From: Herbinix sp.
Lineage (GTDB): Bacteria > Bacillota > Clostridia > Lachnospirales > Lachnospiraceae
Length of the DNA: 64,000 nt
Reading direction: 5' to 3'
Assembly (NCBI GenBank): GCA_029256105.1
Contig: JAQSYO010000009.1
Coordinates: forward strand, 62,001-126,000
Shown here one piece after another: positions 16,724-26,295 of the stretch (position 1 is its first letter; each line of letters starts with the position of its first letter). The notes beneath the pieces were generated by a model that saw nothing but the letters and a program-made list of their open reading frames with translations, was not told where the DNA came from and did no database searches. Position numbers and translations under genes: made by a program.

Positions 16724-17761
16724 ATGAAAGCAAAAAAAGTAATTTCATTAGGATTAATATTTACGATTATAATAGGAGCTTTTACAGGGTGCGGAAATAA
16801 TAATGAGAGCATGGACAGTAAAGCAGCAGTTGAAATTACCAATGTATCCTATGATCCAACAAGAGAATTGTACGAAGCCTACAACAAAGAGTTCCAAAAA
16901 TATTGGAAGGATAAGACAGGGCAAGAAGTTACCATTACGCAATCCCATGGAGGTTCTGGAACACAAGGACGTTCCGTTATTGAAGGTAATGAAGCAGATG
17001 TAGTTACATTGGCATTAGCTTATGATATTACCGCAATTGAGAAAGCTGGGTTAATTGAAGAAGGGTGGCAAAGTGAATTTGAAGGCAATAGTTCACCGTA
17101 TACTTCAACGATCGTATTTTTAGTTCGAAAAGGTAATCCGAAAGGAATCAATGATTGGAGTGATTTGATAAAAGAAGATATCGGAGTTATCACACCAAAT
17201 CCAAAGACCTCAGGAGGTGCCAGATGGAACTATCTTGCAGCTTGGGCCTATGCAGATAAATTCTATAATCACGACGAAGTTAAAATCAAAGAATACATAA
17301 AAGAGCTATATCGAAATGTACTGGTACTAGATTCAGGAGCCAGAGGATCAACAACTACTTTTGTTGAAAATGGCCAAGGGGATGTTCTTCTTGCTTGGGA
17401 AAATGAAGCCTACTTATCAATCAAGGAACATCCGGAGGAATATGAAATTATCACACCAAGTCTTAGCATCTTAGCAGAACCACCGGTAGCGCTGGTAGAT
17501 GAAGTGGTAGATGACAGAGGTACAAGAGAAGTTGCAACTGCATATTTGGAATACTTATATTCTGATGTTGGTCAAAGGATTGCAGGAGAAAATTATTATA
17601 GACCAAGTAATCCGAAGATCGCCGCAGAATTTGCAGATGTATTTGATTTAGACGTGGAGTTGATAACCATTGATAACGAATTATTTGGCGGGTGGAATAA
17701 AGCGCAGGAAAAGCATTTTAATGATGGTGGTGTATTTGATGAAATTTATACAGGCGAATGA
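16724..17761 (+). CDS. Sulfate ABC transporter substrate-binding lipoprotein
   Basis: The 345-aa protein is a periplasmic-binding-type receptor of the Sbp/CysP family. The N-terminus is a lipoprotein signal with lipobox FTGC, so the mature protein is anchored outside the membrane. Family motifs are VSYDPTRELYEAYN, TQSHGGSGTQGRSVIEG, TPNPKTSGGARWNYLAAWAY and a conserved YRPSNP near the C-terminus. It should bind sulfate or thiosulfate and deliver it to CysT-CysW-CysA, encoded directly downstream. It is the first structural gene of the operon, after a 317-base leader. Confidence 0.95.
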   Translation: MKAKKVISLGLIFTIIIGAFTGCGNNNESMDSKAAVEITNVSYDPTRELYEAYNKEFQKYWKDKTGQEVTITQSHGGSGTQGRSVIEGNEADVVTLALAYDITAIEKAGLIEEGWQSEFEGNSSPYTSTIVFLVRKGNPKGINDWSDLIKEDIGVITPNPKTSGGARWNYLAAWAYADKFYNHDEVKIKEYIKELYRNVLVLDSGARGSTTTFVENGQGDVLLAWENEAYLSIKEHPEEYEIITPSLSILAEPPVALVDEVVDDRGTREVATAYLEYLYSDVGQRIAGENYYRPSNPKIAAEFADVFDLDVELITIDNELFGGWNKAQEKHFNDGGVFDEIYTGE

Positions 17762-17817
17762 AATAAATAAAAATTAAGCGATAGTAAAATTAGTTACAAA
17801 ATGGAGGCATTGAGAGA

Positions 17818-18648
17818 ATGACGCGAGGGATAAGGAAACAAGTTATACCGGGATTTGGATTATCTATGGGTGTCACTATAACATTATTAAGTTTAATCGT
17901 ATTAATTCCCATGGCATCATTGATCATCAACGCCTCCAATATGGGTTTTGTGAAATTTGTAGAAACGGTCACGGACAAAAGAATTGTTTCAGGCTATATG
18001 GTAAGTTTTTCGTGTGCCTTGATTGCAGCAGTAATTAATGCAGTGTTTGGTGTGATTATAGCTTGGGTTCTAGTAAGGTATGATTTTCCCTTCAAGAGAA
18101 TTGTGGATGGAATGATTGAACTACCCTTCGCTTTACCTACAGCAGTAGCAGGTATTGCCTTAACCAGCCTGTATTCTGACAAAGGAATGATTGGTAAACT
18201 ATTTGCTGGGTGGGGCATTAAAGTATCTTATACAAGAATCGGGATCATTGTAGCGATGATCTTTATCGGAATACCCTTTATCGTACGTACGATACAACCA
18301 GTTTTAGAAGATTTGGATGTGCAATATGAAAATGCAGCCAGTATGCTTGGAGCCAGTAGAGTGAAAATCTTCTTTAAGATCATCTTTCCGGAGATTCGTC
18401 CGGCCTTATTAACAGGCTTTGGTCTTGCCTTTGCACGGGCGGTCGGCGAATATGGTAGTGTTGTATTTATTGCGGGTAATACGCCTTTTAAGACAGAGAT
18501 TGCTCCACTTCTTATTATGAGTAAGCTGGAACAGTATGATTATAATGGTGCTAACGCCATAGCTTTGGTTATGTTGGTAGTTTCCTTTCTCATATTATTT
18601 GTGATTAACTCCATACAGGTATATACCAATAAATTTACGAGAGAATAG
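17818..18648 (+). CDS. cysT: Sulfate ABC transporter permease CysT
   Basis: The 276-aa protein is a binding-protein-dependent permease with about six membrane segments. It has the expected sulfate-permease sequence ELPFALPTAVAGIALTSLY and the coupling-helix EAA loop (ENAASMLGASRVKIFFKIIFPEIRPAL) that contacts the ATPase. A GGAGG site is 10 bases upstream of the ATG. It pairs with CysW, which begins 12 bases later. Confidence 0.95.
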   Translation: MTRGIRKQVIPGFGLSMGVTITLLSLIVLIPMASLIINASNMGFVKFVETVTDKRIVSGYMVSFSCALIAAVINAVFGVIIAWVLVRYDFPFKRIVDGMIELPFALPTAVAGIALTSLYSDKGMIGKLFAGWGIKVSYTRIGIIVAMIFIGIPFIVRTIQPVLEDLDVQYENAASMLGASRVKIFFKIIFPEIRPALLTGFGLAFARAVGEYGSVVFIAGNTPFKTEIAPLLIMSKLEQYDYNGANAIALVMLVVSFLILFVINSIQVYTNKFTRE

Positions 18649-18660
18649 GTAGGCTGGAAT

Positions 18661-19494
18661 ATGACAAAACAAAACCATAGCGAATCAAAGCTTGTACAGA
18701 GAATTTTAATTGCAATTAGTATGTTGTTTCTCTTTATCATGTTGGTGATGCCCTTAGTAGTTGTTGTTAAGGAAGCGTTGGGAAAGGGCCTCTTGGCTTA
18801 TAGGGAAGCAGTTACTGACGAATATACCATTAAGGCATTACTGCTTACGTTAGAGGCAACGGTTGCGGCAGTTGTAATTAATACAATTTTTGGAATATTT
18901 GCAGCTTGGACCATTACAAAATATCATTTTAGAGGAAAAAAAATTCTGACTACCTTAATAGACATTCCATTTGCCATTTCCCCAATTATTGCAGGTCTAA
19001 TATTTATACTTACCTTCGGAAGAATTGGATGGGCATATGATATTCTGCAACAATGGGATATCAAAATAGTATTTGCAGTCCCTGGTATTATTTTAGGAAC
19101 CATCTTTGTTACCTTTCCATTTATATCGCGTGAAATTATTCCCGTCCTAAATGCACAGGGTAAAGACCAGGAAGAAGCAGCGGCGCTTATGGGCGCAGGA
19201 GGTTTCAAAATTTTTTGGAAGATTACCTTTCCGCAAATAAAGTGGGCATTTGTTTATGGCGTGATTTTATGTTCCGCAAGAGCAATGGGTGAATTTGGTG
19301 CGGTATCAGTACTCTCAGGGCATTTGCGTGGAAAAACAAATACATTGCCACTTCACGTAGAAATTCTATACAGTGAATTTAAGTTTAATTCCGCATTTGC
19401 AGTATCCTCCATATTGGTGGTTTTAGCAGTCGTAATATTGATTGTCAGAAATATCGTGGAATATAAAGGAAAAAAGGCAGGCGAAAAAATATGA
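18661..19494 (+). CDS. cysW: Sulfate ABC transporter permease CysW
   Basis: The 277-aa protein is the second permease of the sulfate importer. Six membrane segments and the EAA loop EEAAALMGAGGFKIFWKITFPQI are visible, as is the CysW-type segment ARAMGEFGAVSVLSGHLRGKT. The ribosome site is weak, and translation probably depends on coupling to cysT. A 118-base gap with a perfect palindrome separates it from cysA. Confidence 0.95.
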   Translation: MTKQNHSESKLVQRILIAISMLFLFIMLVMPLVVVVKEALGKGLLAYREAVTDEYTIKALLLTLEATVAAVVINTIFGIFAAWTITKYHFRGKKILTTLIDIPFAISPIIAGLIFILTFGRIGWAYDILQQWDIKIVFAVPGIILGTIFVTFPFISREIIPVLNAQGKDQEEAAALMGAGGFKIFWKITFPQIKWAFVYGVILCSARAMGEFGAVSVLSGHLRGKTNTLPLHVEILYSEFKFNSAFAVSSILVVLAVVILIVRNIVEYKGKKAGEKI

Positions 19495-19515
19495 AGGAAG
19501 AACGTCCTCATAATG

Positions 19516-19538
19516 TGAATTATAAAGAACATAATTCA
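19516..19538. repeat. Palindrome between cysW and cysA
   Basis: TGAATTAT (19516-19523) and ATAATTCA (19531-19538) are perfect complements with a 7-base gap. It could be an internal operator or an mRNA stem that adjusts cysA expression within the operon. Confidence 0.4.
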
Positions 19539-19612
19539 TACAAGAACAAGCCACTTAACTGTCCTTTTGATTTTATATTTATGCTGCTGTTGACGGCGGA
19601 ATGGAGGTAAAT

Positions 19613-20674
19613 ATGTATGTAGAGCTTAAAAATATTCATAAATCCTACGGTAATTTTAAGGCTTCGGATGATGTAAGCATTGAAATCGAAAAAGGAAAAC
19701 TAATAGGACTTTTAGGTCCCAGTGGAAGTGGAAAAACAACGATTCTTCGTATGCTGGCTGGCTTAGAGCACTCGGATGCTGGAGATATCTTTATTGATGG
19801 AGTTCGTGTCAATGATGTTCCAGCCAGTAAAAGGGGCATTGGATTTGTATTTCAAAACTATGCATTATTTCGCTATATGAGTGTATTTGATAATATTGCC
19901 TTTGGCCTTGAGGTGCAAAAGAAAAATAAGAAGGAAATAAAAGAAAGAGTCCTCGAACTTATCAAATTAATCGGTTTAGAAGGAATGGAGCATAGGTATC
20001 CACATCAACTTTCCGGTGGTCAAAAACAAAGAGTTGCATTTGCCAGAGCCCTAGCACCAAATCCACAGCTTCTGTTATTAGATGAACCGTTTGCTGCAAT
20101 AGATGCAAAAGTAAGGCAGGAACTTAGAAGTTGGTTAAAGGATATGATTCATCAAGTAGGGGTTACGAGTATATTTGTAACACATGATCAAGATGAAGCT
20201 ATTGAGGTAGCGGATGAAATCATCATTACGAATCATGGAAGAGTGGAACAAAAAGGATCTCCACTTGAGATATATCAGAAGCCATCCACATTATTTGTTG
20301 CTCAGTTTATAGGACAGTCTACGATAATAGAAGAATATAGTAAATTTAAGGGTTTTGAGAAAAAAGAATATGCAGAGCAGGCGGTGATAAGACCAGAGTT
20401 TATTCGTATCACTAAAAAAGGGGAATTACAGCAATATATAAGTTCGTCAGAAGAGGGAACAGTAGAAAAGATTTCTTTTCGAGGAAGCCATCTGGAAATC
20501 AAGGTTAGAGTAAAAGGTATTATATTAACAGCAATCCGTTCCTTAGAAGAAGACGCGATTGTAGTAGGAGAAACAATAAGTGTATTAATTTACCGGCTAT
20601 ATGCTTTTGATGAAAGCAATACATATTTACTTGAAAATTCTACGATTGAAGATAAGAATCCGGTATTTATTTGA
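19613..20674 (+). CDS. cysA: Sulfate ABC transporter ATP-binding protein CysA
   Basis: The ATPase (353 aa) has Walker A GPSGSGKTT, Q-loop VFQNYALF, signature LSGGQKQR, Walker B LLLLDEPFAAID and the H-loop Thr-His-Asp, followed by a C-terminal TOBE-like regulatory domain (about 235-345). It powers sulfate import with CysT and CysW. The ATG at 19613 follows GGAGG by 5 bases and starts MYVELKNIHKSYG; an in-frame ATG at 19601 overlaps that ribosome site and is less likely. Confidence 0.95.
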   Translation: MYVELKNIHKSYGNFKASDDVSIEIEKGKLIGLLGPSGSGKTTILRMLAGLEHSDAGDIFIDGVRVNDVPASKRGIGFVFQNYALFRYMSVFDNIAFGLEVQKKNKKEIKERVLELIKLIGLEGMEHRYPHQLSGGQKQRVAFARALAPNPQLLLLDEPFAAIDAKVRQELRSWLKDMIHQVGVTSIFVTHDQDEAIEVADEIIITNHGRVEQKGSPLEIYQKPSTLFVAQFIGQSTIIEEYSKFKGFEKKEYAEQAVIRPEFIRITKKGELQQYISSSEEGTVEKISFRGSHLEIKVRVKGIILTAIRSLEEDAIVVGETISVLIYRLYAFDESNTYLLENSTIEDKNPVFI

Positions 20675-20708
20675 TAAATACTTATCTTGAAAAGTGAGGC
20701 TACATATT

Positions 20709-22460
20709 ATGAGAAAAGAAATACAGATAAGACAATTACAAACAGATATTTTAATCATTGGCGGAGGAACCGCGGGCTGTTATGCGGCTTTAACCATCAG
20801 AGAACATTCAAAAGCCTCCATCTTGATTGCTGAAAAAGCGAATATCAAAAGAAGCGGATGCTTAGCAGCCGGTGTGAATGCAATTAATGCCTATATTGTA
20901 AAAGGAAGAACACCAGAGGATTATGTAGATTATGCAAAAAAGGATGCGGATAGTATTGTAAGAGAAGATTTACTTCTTACTATGTCGCAGGGACTAAACC
21001 GCGTAACTAAAAAGCTGGAAGAGTTAGGTCTCGTAATGCTCAAAGATGATGCTGGAGAATATGTTGCGAGAGGAAACCGTAATATTAAAATAAATGGAGA
21101 AAATATAAAACCGATTTTAGCAGAGGCAGTCAATAACCTGGAAGGGGTAAGCGTATTAAATAAGGTTAATGTAATTGATTACATCGTGAAAGATAATCGG
21201 ATTTATGGAGCCTTTGCGATCAGTGTAGAAGATGAAATCCTATATGAAATAAAAGCAAAAAAAGTAATATGTGCAACCGGTGGTGCCGCAGGATTATATC
21301 GACCCAATAACCCGGGATTTTCAAGACATAAAATGTGGTATCCTCCCTTTAATACAGGAGCAGGATATGCCATGGGAATACGTACTGGAGCTGAAATGAC
21401 AACCTTTGAGATGCGTTTTATCGCGCTACGTTGCAAAGACACCATCGCACCAACCGGAACGATTGCCCAGGGTGTAGGTGCAAAGCAGATTAATTCCAAA
21501 GGCGAAGTATATGAAACAAAGTATGGCATCACAACTTCAGAAAGAGTCTATGGAACAGTGAAGGAAAATCAGGAAGGTAGAGGGCCATGTTATTTAAGGA
21601 CAGAAGGTATTACTCCCTTGCAGGATGAGGAATTAAAAAAAGCATACTTGAATATGGCACCCAGTCAGACCTTGAAATGGATGGAAGCGGGAAAGAACCC
21701 GAGTGAACAAAATGTGGAGCTGGAAGGTACAGAACCCTATATTGTTGGTGGTCATACAGCAAGTGGATATTGGGTGGATACAAATCGAAGGACAACGATA
21801 GAAGGATTATATGCAGCTGGAGATGTAGCTGGTGGCTGTCCTCAAAAGTATGTAACAGGAGCCTTAGTCGAAGGAGAAATTGCAGGAAAAGCTGCCGTAG
21901 AGGAGTTAATGGAGGAAAAGTATTCCGTTCATTGGTTTGATAACAATACGAAGGTAGATTACGAAGATAATTATGTCGTACTCCATAAGCTTGAGGAAGA
22001 AATCTTAATCAAGGCGAAAAAGGATGAAATAGAAACGATACTAAATAACAATAATCCGGTTTTTACTGCTGAAGAGTTAGAAGAAGCGATGCAAAAGGTT
22101 ATGGATACCTACGCAGGTGGTATCGGTAATAACTATCAATTTAATGAAAAGCAACTTGCAATTGCAGAGGATAAAATCAATCAGATCACCGAATTAAGTA
22201 AGAACTTAAGAGCTGAGAATATGCATGAATTGATGTTCGTATATGAATTACAAGAGCGTCTTACGGTATGTAAATCAGTGATTGCTCACTTGAGAGCAAG
22301 AAAAGAAACCAGATGGCATAGCTTTGCAGAAAATCTGGATTATCCAGACAAGAGCGATGCTTGGCTCAAATATGTAAACTCCAAGTTAATTGATGGAAGA
22401 CTTGAAATCATATATAGAGATTTAGTGGGGAGAGGTGAGACTTATGAGCATAGACATTAA
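20709..22460 (+). CDS. aprA: Adenylylsulfate (APS) reductase alpha subunit-like flavoprotein
   Basis: The 583-aa protein belongs to the fumarate reductase/AprA flavoprotein family. The FAD site is IIGGGTAGCYAALTI near the N-terminus, followed by KRSGCLAAGVNAIN, and GLYAAGDVAGGCPQKYVTGALVEG near residue 380. AprA reduces APS to sulfite and AMP together with an iron-sulfur AprB, which overlaps the 3' end here. I start at the ATG at 20709, using GTGAGG as ribosome site, not at the GTG at 20694. In an operon with sulfate import and CysDN it most likely serves assimilation rather than sulfate respiration; no dsrAB or qmo genes are present. It replaces the thioredoxin-type CysH reductase. Confidence 0.88.
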   Translation: MRKEIQIRQLQTDILIIGGGTAGCYAALTIREHSKASILIAEKANIKRSGCLAAGVNAINAYIVKGRTPEDYVDYAKKDADSIVREDLLLTMSQGLNRVTKKLEELGLVMLKDDAGEYVARGNRNIKINGENIKPILAEAVNNLEGVSVLNKVNVIDYIVKDNRIYGAFAISVEDEILYEIKAKKVICATGGAAGLYRPNNPGFSRHKMWYPPFNTGAGYAMGIRTGAEMTTFEMRFIALRCKDTIAPTGTIAQGVGAKQINSKGEVYETKYGITTSERVYGTVKENQEGRGPCYLRTEGITPLQDEELKKAYLNMAPSQTLKWMEAGKNPSEQNVELEGTEPYIVGGHTASGYWVDTNRRTTIEGLYAAGDVAGGCPQKYVTGALVEGEIAGKAAVEELMEEKYSVHWFDNNTKVDYEDNYVVLHKLEEEILIKAKKDEIETILNNNNPVFTAEELEEAMQKVMDTYAGGIGNNYQFNEKQLAIAEDKINQITELSKNLRAENMHELMFVYELQERLTVCKSVIAHLRARKETRWHSFAENLDYPDKSDAWLKYVNSKLIDGRLEIIYRDLVGRGETYEHRH

Positions 22461-22758
22461 CAAAGAGAAATGTGTCGGCTGTAAGAAATGCCTGTCTGTA
22501 TGTCCAGGAAGTCTAATAAAATTTGGCAAGGATGAGAAAGCATATATCAAATATCCCAGAGATTGTTGGGGCTGCTCCTCCTGTGTAAAGGAATGCAAGT
22601 TTAGTGCCATATCTTTATATCTAGGCGCCGATATCGGCGGAATGGGAAGTAAGCTGACGACTAACATGGAAGGTGATATTGTTCACTGGACAATAAAAAA
22701 GAGCAATGATGAGGTATCTGTAATTGATGTAAATCGCAAAGCTTCCAATCAGTATTAA
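22444..22758 (+). CDS. aprB: APS reductase beta subunit-like ferredoxin
   Basis: The 104-aa protein has two [4Fe-4S] clusters: CVGCKKCLSVCPG and CWGCSSCVKECKFSAI. The spacing, tryptophan near the second cluster and the tail WTIKKSNDEVSVIDVNRK resemble AprB, though dissimilatory AprB is about 150 aa with a longer tail. It passes electrons to the AprA FAD. The ATG at 22444 follows AGAGG by 8 bases and lies within the last codons of aprA (17-base overlap), which supports coupled synthesis of a one-to-one complex. Confidence 0.88.
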   Translation: MSIDINKEKCVGCKKCLSVCPGSLIKFGKDEKAYIKYPRDCWGCSSCVKECKFSAISLYLGADIGGMGSKLTTNMEGDIVHWTIKKSNDEVSVIDVNRKASNQY

Positions 22759-22776
22759 TTAGTGACAGTAAATATG

Positions 22777-22927
22777 TAAGTAGAGTGGATATAGAAATTC
22801 AGTAAGTAGAGATAGTATATTAATTACTGTGACTAGAGTGAATGCAGTAAGTACTGTATGTAAATTGATTATAATGATACGAAAATGTAGTAAGTAGATC
22901 TAAGTCAGTTGGGAAGCTAACTCACTT
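22777..22927 (+). repeat. Degenerate TAAGTAGA repeats and an imperfect hairpin between aprB and cysD
   Basis: The 204-base gap contains TAAGTAGA at 22777, 22803 and 22891 and TAAGTAC at 22848. It ends with the imperfect stem AAGTCAGTT / AACTCACTT (22902-22910 with 22919-22927, one mismatch) followed by TATCATC. No gene is evident. The repeats may be remnants of duplication or binding sites, and the hairpin could weaken read-through into cysD. Confidence 0.45.
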
Positions 22928-22962
22928 TATCATCAATAAATTGTTTACAGGAGGAAATACAG

Positions 22963-23862
22963 ATGAGCGAATTATCACATCTTGATGAACTGGAAGCGGA
23001 AGCAATCTATGTTATTCGAGAAGTTGCGGCAGAATGTGAGAAGCCGGTTATGTTATATTCGATAGGTAAGGACAGTTCCGTAATGTTACATCTTGCCTTA
23101 AAAGCATTTTATCCGGAGAAACCTCCTTTCCCTTTCATGCATATTGACACCACATGGAAGTTTAAGGAGATGATCGAATTCCGTGATAGAAAAGCGAAAG
23201 AATTTGGGATCGAGATGATTGTCCATAAAAATGAAGATGCAATTGCTCAGGGTATCAACCCTTTTGACCATGGTTCTGCATACACCGATATTATGAAAAC
23301 GCAGTCATTAAAGCAAGGTCTGAAACAATATGGGTTTACGGCTGCCTTTGGTGGCGGGCGTCGTGACGAAGAAAAATCCCGTGCCAAAGAGCGAATTTTT
23401 TCATTCCGTAATGAAGCGCAAGCTTGGGATCCAAAGAACCAGAGACCGGAGATGTGGAAGTTATACAATACAAAAATTAACAAAGGCGAAAGCATGAGAG
23501 TATTCCCCATCTCAAACTGGACCGAAAAAGATATCTGGCAATACATCAAGCGAGAAAATATCGATATTGTATCCTTATATTATGCAAAAGAGCATCCGGT
23601 TGTTTTTCGCGATGGTAATATTATTATGGTAGATGATGATCGAATGAAACTATTACCAGATGAAGAAGTGGAGTATAAAAAGGTACGTTTTCGTACGCTA
23701 GGCTGCTATCCCTTAACCGGTGGAAGTGAGTCAGATGCGGTTACTTTAGATGAAATAATTGAGGAAACACTGAGCGCAGTATCTTCTGAGAGAACTACCA
23801 GGGTTATCGATAATGAAGCAGCAGGTAGTATGGAAAGAAGAAAGAGGGAGGGATATTTCTAA
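22963..23862 (+). CDS. cysD: Sulfate adenylyltransferase subunit 2, CysD
   Basis: CysD (299 aa) is the ATP-pyrophosphatase-fold catalytic subunit that makes APS from ATP and sulfate, driven by GTP hydrolysis in CysN. The PP-motif [13 protein letters not shown] is near residue 36, and [21 protein letters not shown] and [15 protein letters not shown] are family signatures. An AGGAGG site lies before the ATG. It ends directly where cysN begins, with no gap. Confidence 0.96.
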   Translation: MSELSHLDELEAEAIYVIREVAAECEKPVMLYSIGKDSSVMLHLALKAFYPEKPPFPFMHIDTTWKFKEMIEFRDRKAKEFGIEMIVHKNEDAIAQGINPFDHGSAYTDIMKTQSLKQGLKQYGFTAAFGGGRRDEEKSRAKERIFSFRNEAQAWDPKNQRPEMWKLYNTKINKGESMRVFPISNWTEKDIWQYIKRENIDIVSLYYAKEHPVVFRDGNIIMVDDDRMKLLPDEEVEYKKVRFRTLGCYPLTGGSESDAVTLDEIIEETLSAVSSERTTRVIDNEAAGSMERRKREGYF

Positions 23863-25566
23863 ATGAAGGGCTTATTAAAGTTTATCACATGCGGAAGCGT
23901 AGATGATGGAAAATCCACTCTCATCGGACATATTTTATACGATGCAAAGCTGATTTATGCAGACCAGAAAAAAGCATTGGAATTAGATAGTAAAGTTGGT
24001 AGCCGAGAAGGTGCCATTGATTATTCGTTATTGCTCGATGGTCTGATGGCAGAAAGGGAGCAGGGCATTACAATTGATGTGGCATATCGGTATTTTACAA
24101 CCGATATGCGAAGCTTTATTGTAGCAGATACACCGGGACATGAAGAATACACCAGAAACATGGCAGTGGGGGCTTCCTTTGCTCATCTATCCATCATTTT
24201 GGTCGATGCGAAGCAGGGGGTACTTGTACAAACGAGAAGACATGCAAGAATTTGCTCCTTAATGGGAATCAAACATTTTGTATTTGCGGTTAATAAGATG
24301 GATTTAATCGGATTTGACAAGGAGCGTTTTGAAAAAATAGAGGAAGAGATCAAAGCCTTGGTTACAGAGCTTTCTCTAGAAAGTGTAATAATCATTCCGA
24401 TATCTGCAACCGAAGGTGATAATCTAACAAAGAAATCAGAGAATATCCCTTGGTATACGGGGGAGCCTTTATTAACGTATCTTGAACATGTTGATGTAGT
24501 AAACACCTACGAAGAGGAAGGCTTCTATATGCCGGTACAAAGGGTTTGCAGGCCAAACCATACGTTTCGAGGCTTTCAAGGTCAGGTTGAGGCAGGAAGC
24601 ATTGCAGTTGGAGATGAAGTAATAACTTTGCCGAGTAGCGAAAAAGCGTTGGTAAAAAGCATTCATATCACAAATAAAGAAGCGGATAAGGCGGATAAGG
24701 GTCAACCGGTTACGATTCAGTTAAATAAAGAAGTCGACGTATCTAGAGGATGCGTTTTGACTAAAAATATTAACCTATCCTCTAGTAAATCGTTTACTGC
24801 AACTATTCTATGGATGGATGATTCAGAACTAACAGCAGGAAAGGACTATTTCGTAAAAATAGGAACTAAGTTATTACCGGGAGTTGTCACCGGAATAAAA
24901 TACAAGATAGATGTTAATACCGGAGAACAACTGCCGGTAAACCGCCTGGTAAAGAATGAGATTGCAGTATGTGATATTTCGCTCGTAGAGAAGATTGTAG
25001 TAGATCAGTTTAATTCACATAAGACCTTAGGTGAGTTAATTTTAATCGATCGTATTACCAATATGACTTCTGCCTGCGGTGTTGTTGATCAGGTTTCAGG
25101 TATTTTTGATAACAAGGAAGAGCATGTTTCTTTTGAATATAATGGATTAAAAGCCAGAGGAGATATCTTTGAAGAATTCTATTATAACTTAGAAAACTTA
25201 TCAATATCAAAATATAGACCAATTGAAAATAAGTATTCCGTTGGCGATGAAATACCGGTGAAAGGTGAAAGCTATGGTTATCCGGTGAGCTTTGATATCT
25301 TAGTGCTTCGCGATTGGATAGCAATAAAAGTTCAGAATAAGAAAATTATTGAAATGCTGTCAATTGACGACTACAAATATTTGGGATTACCGATTACGAA
25401 TGGACGAGGGTTTGCAGTTAAAGCGAAGTCGGCAGAGGAAGTTAATCTATTCTTGAAGGAATATAAAGAAAGAGATGAAAAAAATGAAGTGGATTTTTTA
25501 AATAAGTGGGTAAGCTTTGATACTTATCGTAGAGTAATCTTTCATAGTAATTATTGGGTAATCTAG
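23863..25566 (+). CDS. cysN: Sulfate adenylyltransferase subunit 1, CysN (GTPase)
   Basis: CysN (567 aa) is the EF-Tu-like GTPase partner of CysD. G motifs are visible: GSVDDGKST (G1, residues 12-20), DTPGHEEYTRNM (G3) and NKMDL (G4), followed by beta-barrel domains. The protein is longer than a bare CysN of about 430-475 aa. The tail (about 440-567), which includes YKERDEKNEVDFLNKWVSFD, lacks the GxSGxGKST P-loop of APS kinase, so this is not a working CysNC fusion. With AprA-AprB, PAPS is not needed. The stop is followed by a terminator shared with the convergent rrf2 gene. Confidence 0.94.
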   Translation: MKGLLKFITCGSVDDGKSTLIGHILYDAKLIYADQKKALELDSKVGSREGAIDYSLLLDGLMAEREQGITIDVAYRYFTTDMRSFIVADTPGHEEYTRNMAVGASFAHLSIILVDAKQGVLVQTRRHARICSLMGIKHFVFAVNKMDLIGFDKERFEKIEEEIKALVTELSLESVIIIPISATEGDNLTKKSENIPWYTGEPLLTYLEHVDVVNTYEEEGFYMPVQRVCRPNHTFRGFQGQVEAGSIAVGDEVITLPSSEKALVKSIHITNKEADKADKGQPVTIQLNKEVDVSRGCVLTKNINLSSSKSFTATILWMDDSELTAGKDYFVKIGTKLLPGVVTGIKYKIDVNTGEQLPVNRLVKNEIAVCDISLVEKIVVDQFNSHKTLGELILIDRITNMTSACGVVDQVSGIFDNKEEHVSFEYNGLKARGDIFEEFYYNLENLSISKYRPIENKYSVGDEIPVKGESYGYPVSFDILVLRDWIAIKVQNKKIIEMLSIDDYKYLGLPITNGRGFAVKAKSAEEVNLFLKEYKERDEKNEVDFLNKWVSFDTYRRVIFHSNYWVI

Positions 25567-25645
25567 ATGTAGAAAGGAAACCAGATATTTTGAGTACACG
25601 AGATGGTTTACAAAGCTAAAATAATTAAAACATATTAATAAATAA

Positions 25646-25681
25646 AAAGCCACCAATACTTTTTGTGATATTGGTGGCTTT
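25646..25681. terminator. Bidirectional terminator between cysN and rrf2
   Basis: AAAGCCACCAATA (25646-25658) and TATTGGTGGCTTT (25669-25681) form a perfect 13-base-pair stem with flanking A and T tracts, suited to both convergent transcripts. Confidence 0.9.
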
Positions 25682-25695
25682 ATAATAACTAACAT

Positions 25696-26142
25696 TTAAA
25701 TAAAAAACATAAATCCTTGGTCTGTTTTATGATTTTCGGCCTCTATTACGAGATCATATAAGGTGATATTTTGGAGAGTATTATTGATTATGCTGTCAAG
25801 TGAGTCAAAAACACGTAATTGCATTGCTTTTTCAATCTCTATAATTGTCTTTGTTACGGTATCTTCCGTAGTTTCAAAAAGTGAAGCTTCGGTTGCATAT
25901 AAAACATCTCGTACTGTGATTTGTTGAGGTGTTTTCGCCAATTGGTAACCACCTTGTGATCCTTTGACGGAATTAACTACACCACCTCTTTTCAATAAAG
26001 AAAAAACCTGTTCCAAATATATCTTAGATATTCCTAATCTATCAGAAATGCTAATCAAAGTAACTGATTCAGAGCTACTATAAAATTGTGCCATGCTGAT
26101 GGTTGCTGCCAGCGCATAGCGTCCCTTTGTAGATATTTTCAT
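25696..26142 (-). CDS. Rrf2-family regulator, CymR-like
   Basis: The 148-aa protein begins MKISTKGRYALAATISMA, the hallmark of Rrf2 regulators, with a winged helix containing SISDRLGISKIYLEQVFSLLKRGGVVNSVKGSQGGYQLA. It has no cysteine at all, so it cannot carry the Fe-S cluster of IscR or NsrR. This matches CymR, the cysteine-metabolism repressor of Firmicutes, which senses O-acetylserine through its complex with CysK. It lies between the sulfate operon and a cysK operon, supporting that role. GAGGG precedes the ATG. A weak copy of the motif found at the other two sulfur promoters lies in its own leader, suggesting autoregulation. Confidence 0.85.
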   Translation of the reverse strand: MKISTKGRYALAATISMAQFYSSSESVTLISISDRLGISKIYLEQVFSLLKRGGVVNSVKGSQGGYQLAKTPQQITVRDVLYATEASLFETTEDTVTKTIIEIEKAMQLRVFDSLDSIINNTLQNITLYDLVIEAENHKTDQGFMFFI

Positions 26143-26156
26143 TCACAACCCTCATT

Positions 26157-26171
26157 TCATACTTTATATAT
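26157..26171 (-). promoter_or_regulatory. Candidate CymR/Rrf2 operator, weak copy C
   Basis: On the minus strand ATATATAAAGTATGA matches copies A and B at 12 of 15 positions. It lies 15-29 bases before the rrf2 ATG. Confidence 0.3.
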
Positions 26172-26295
26172 ATGTTTACATCTTAAAAGATTGATATGAA
26201 ATTGTCAATAGCAATATTTTTGAGGATTGACGATAATGTGAGTATTTTAAGGAACTAAAACAGTACTGTTATTATTTGATGTATATATTTGTGAG

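Noticed and set aside
23863..25566. CysN-CysC fusion
   Set aside because: The C-terminal extension has no APS-kinase P-loop.
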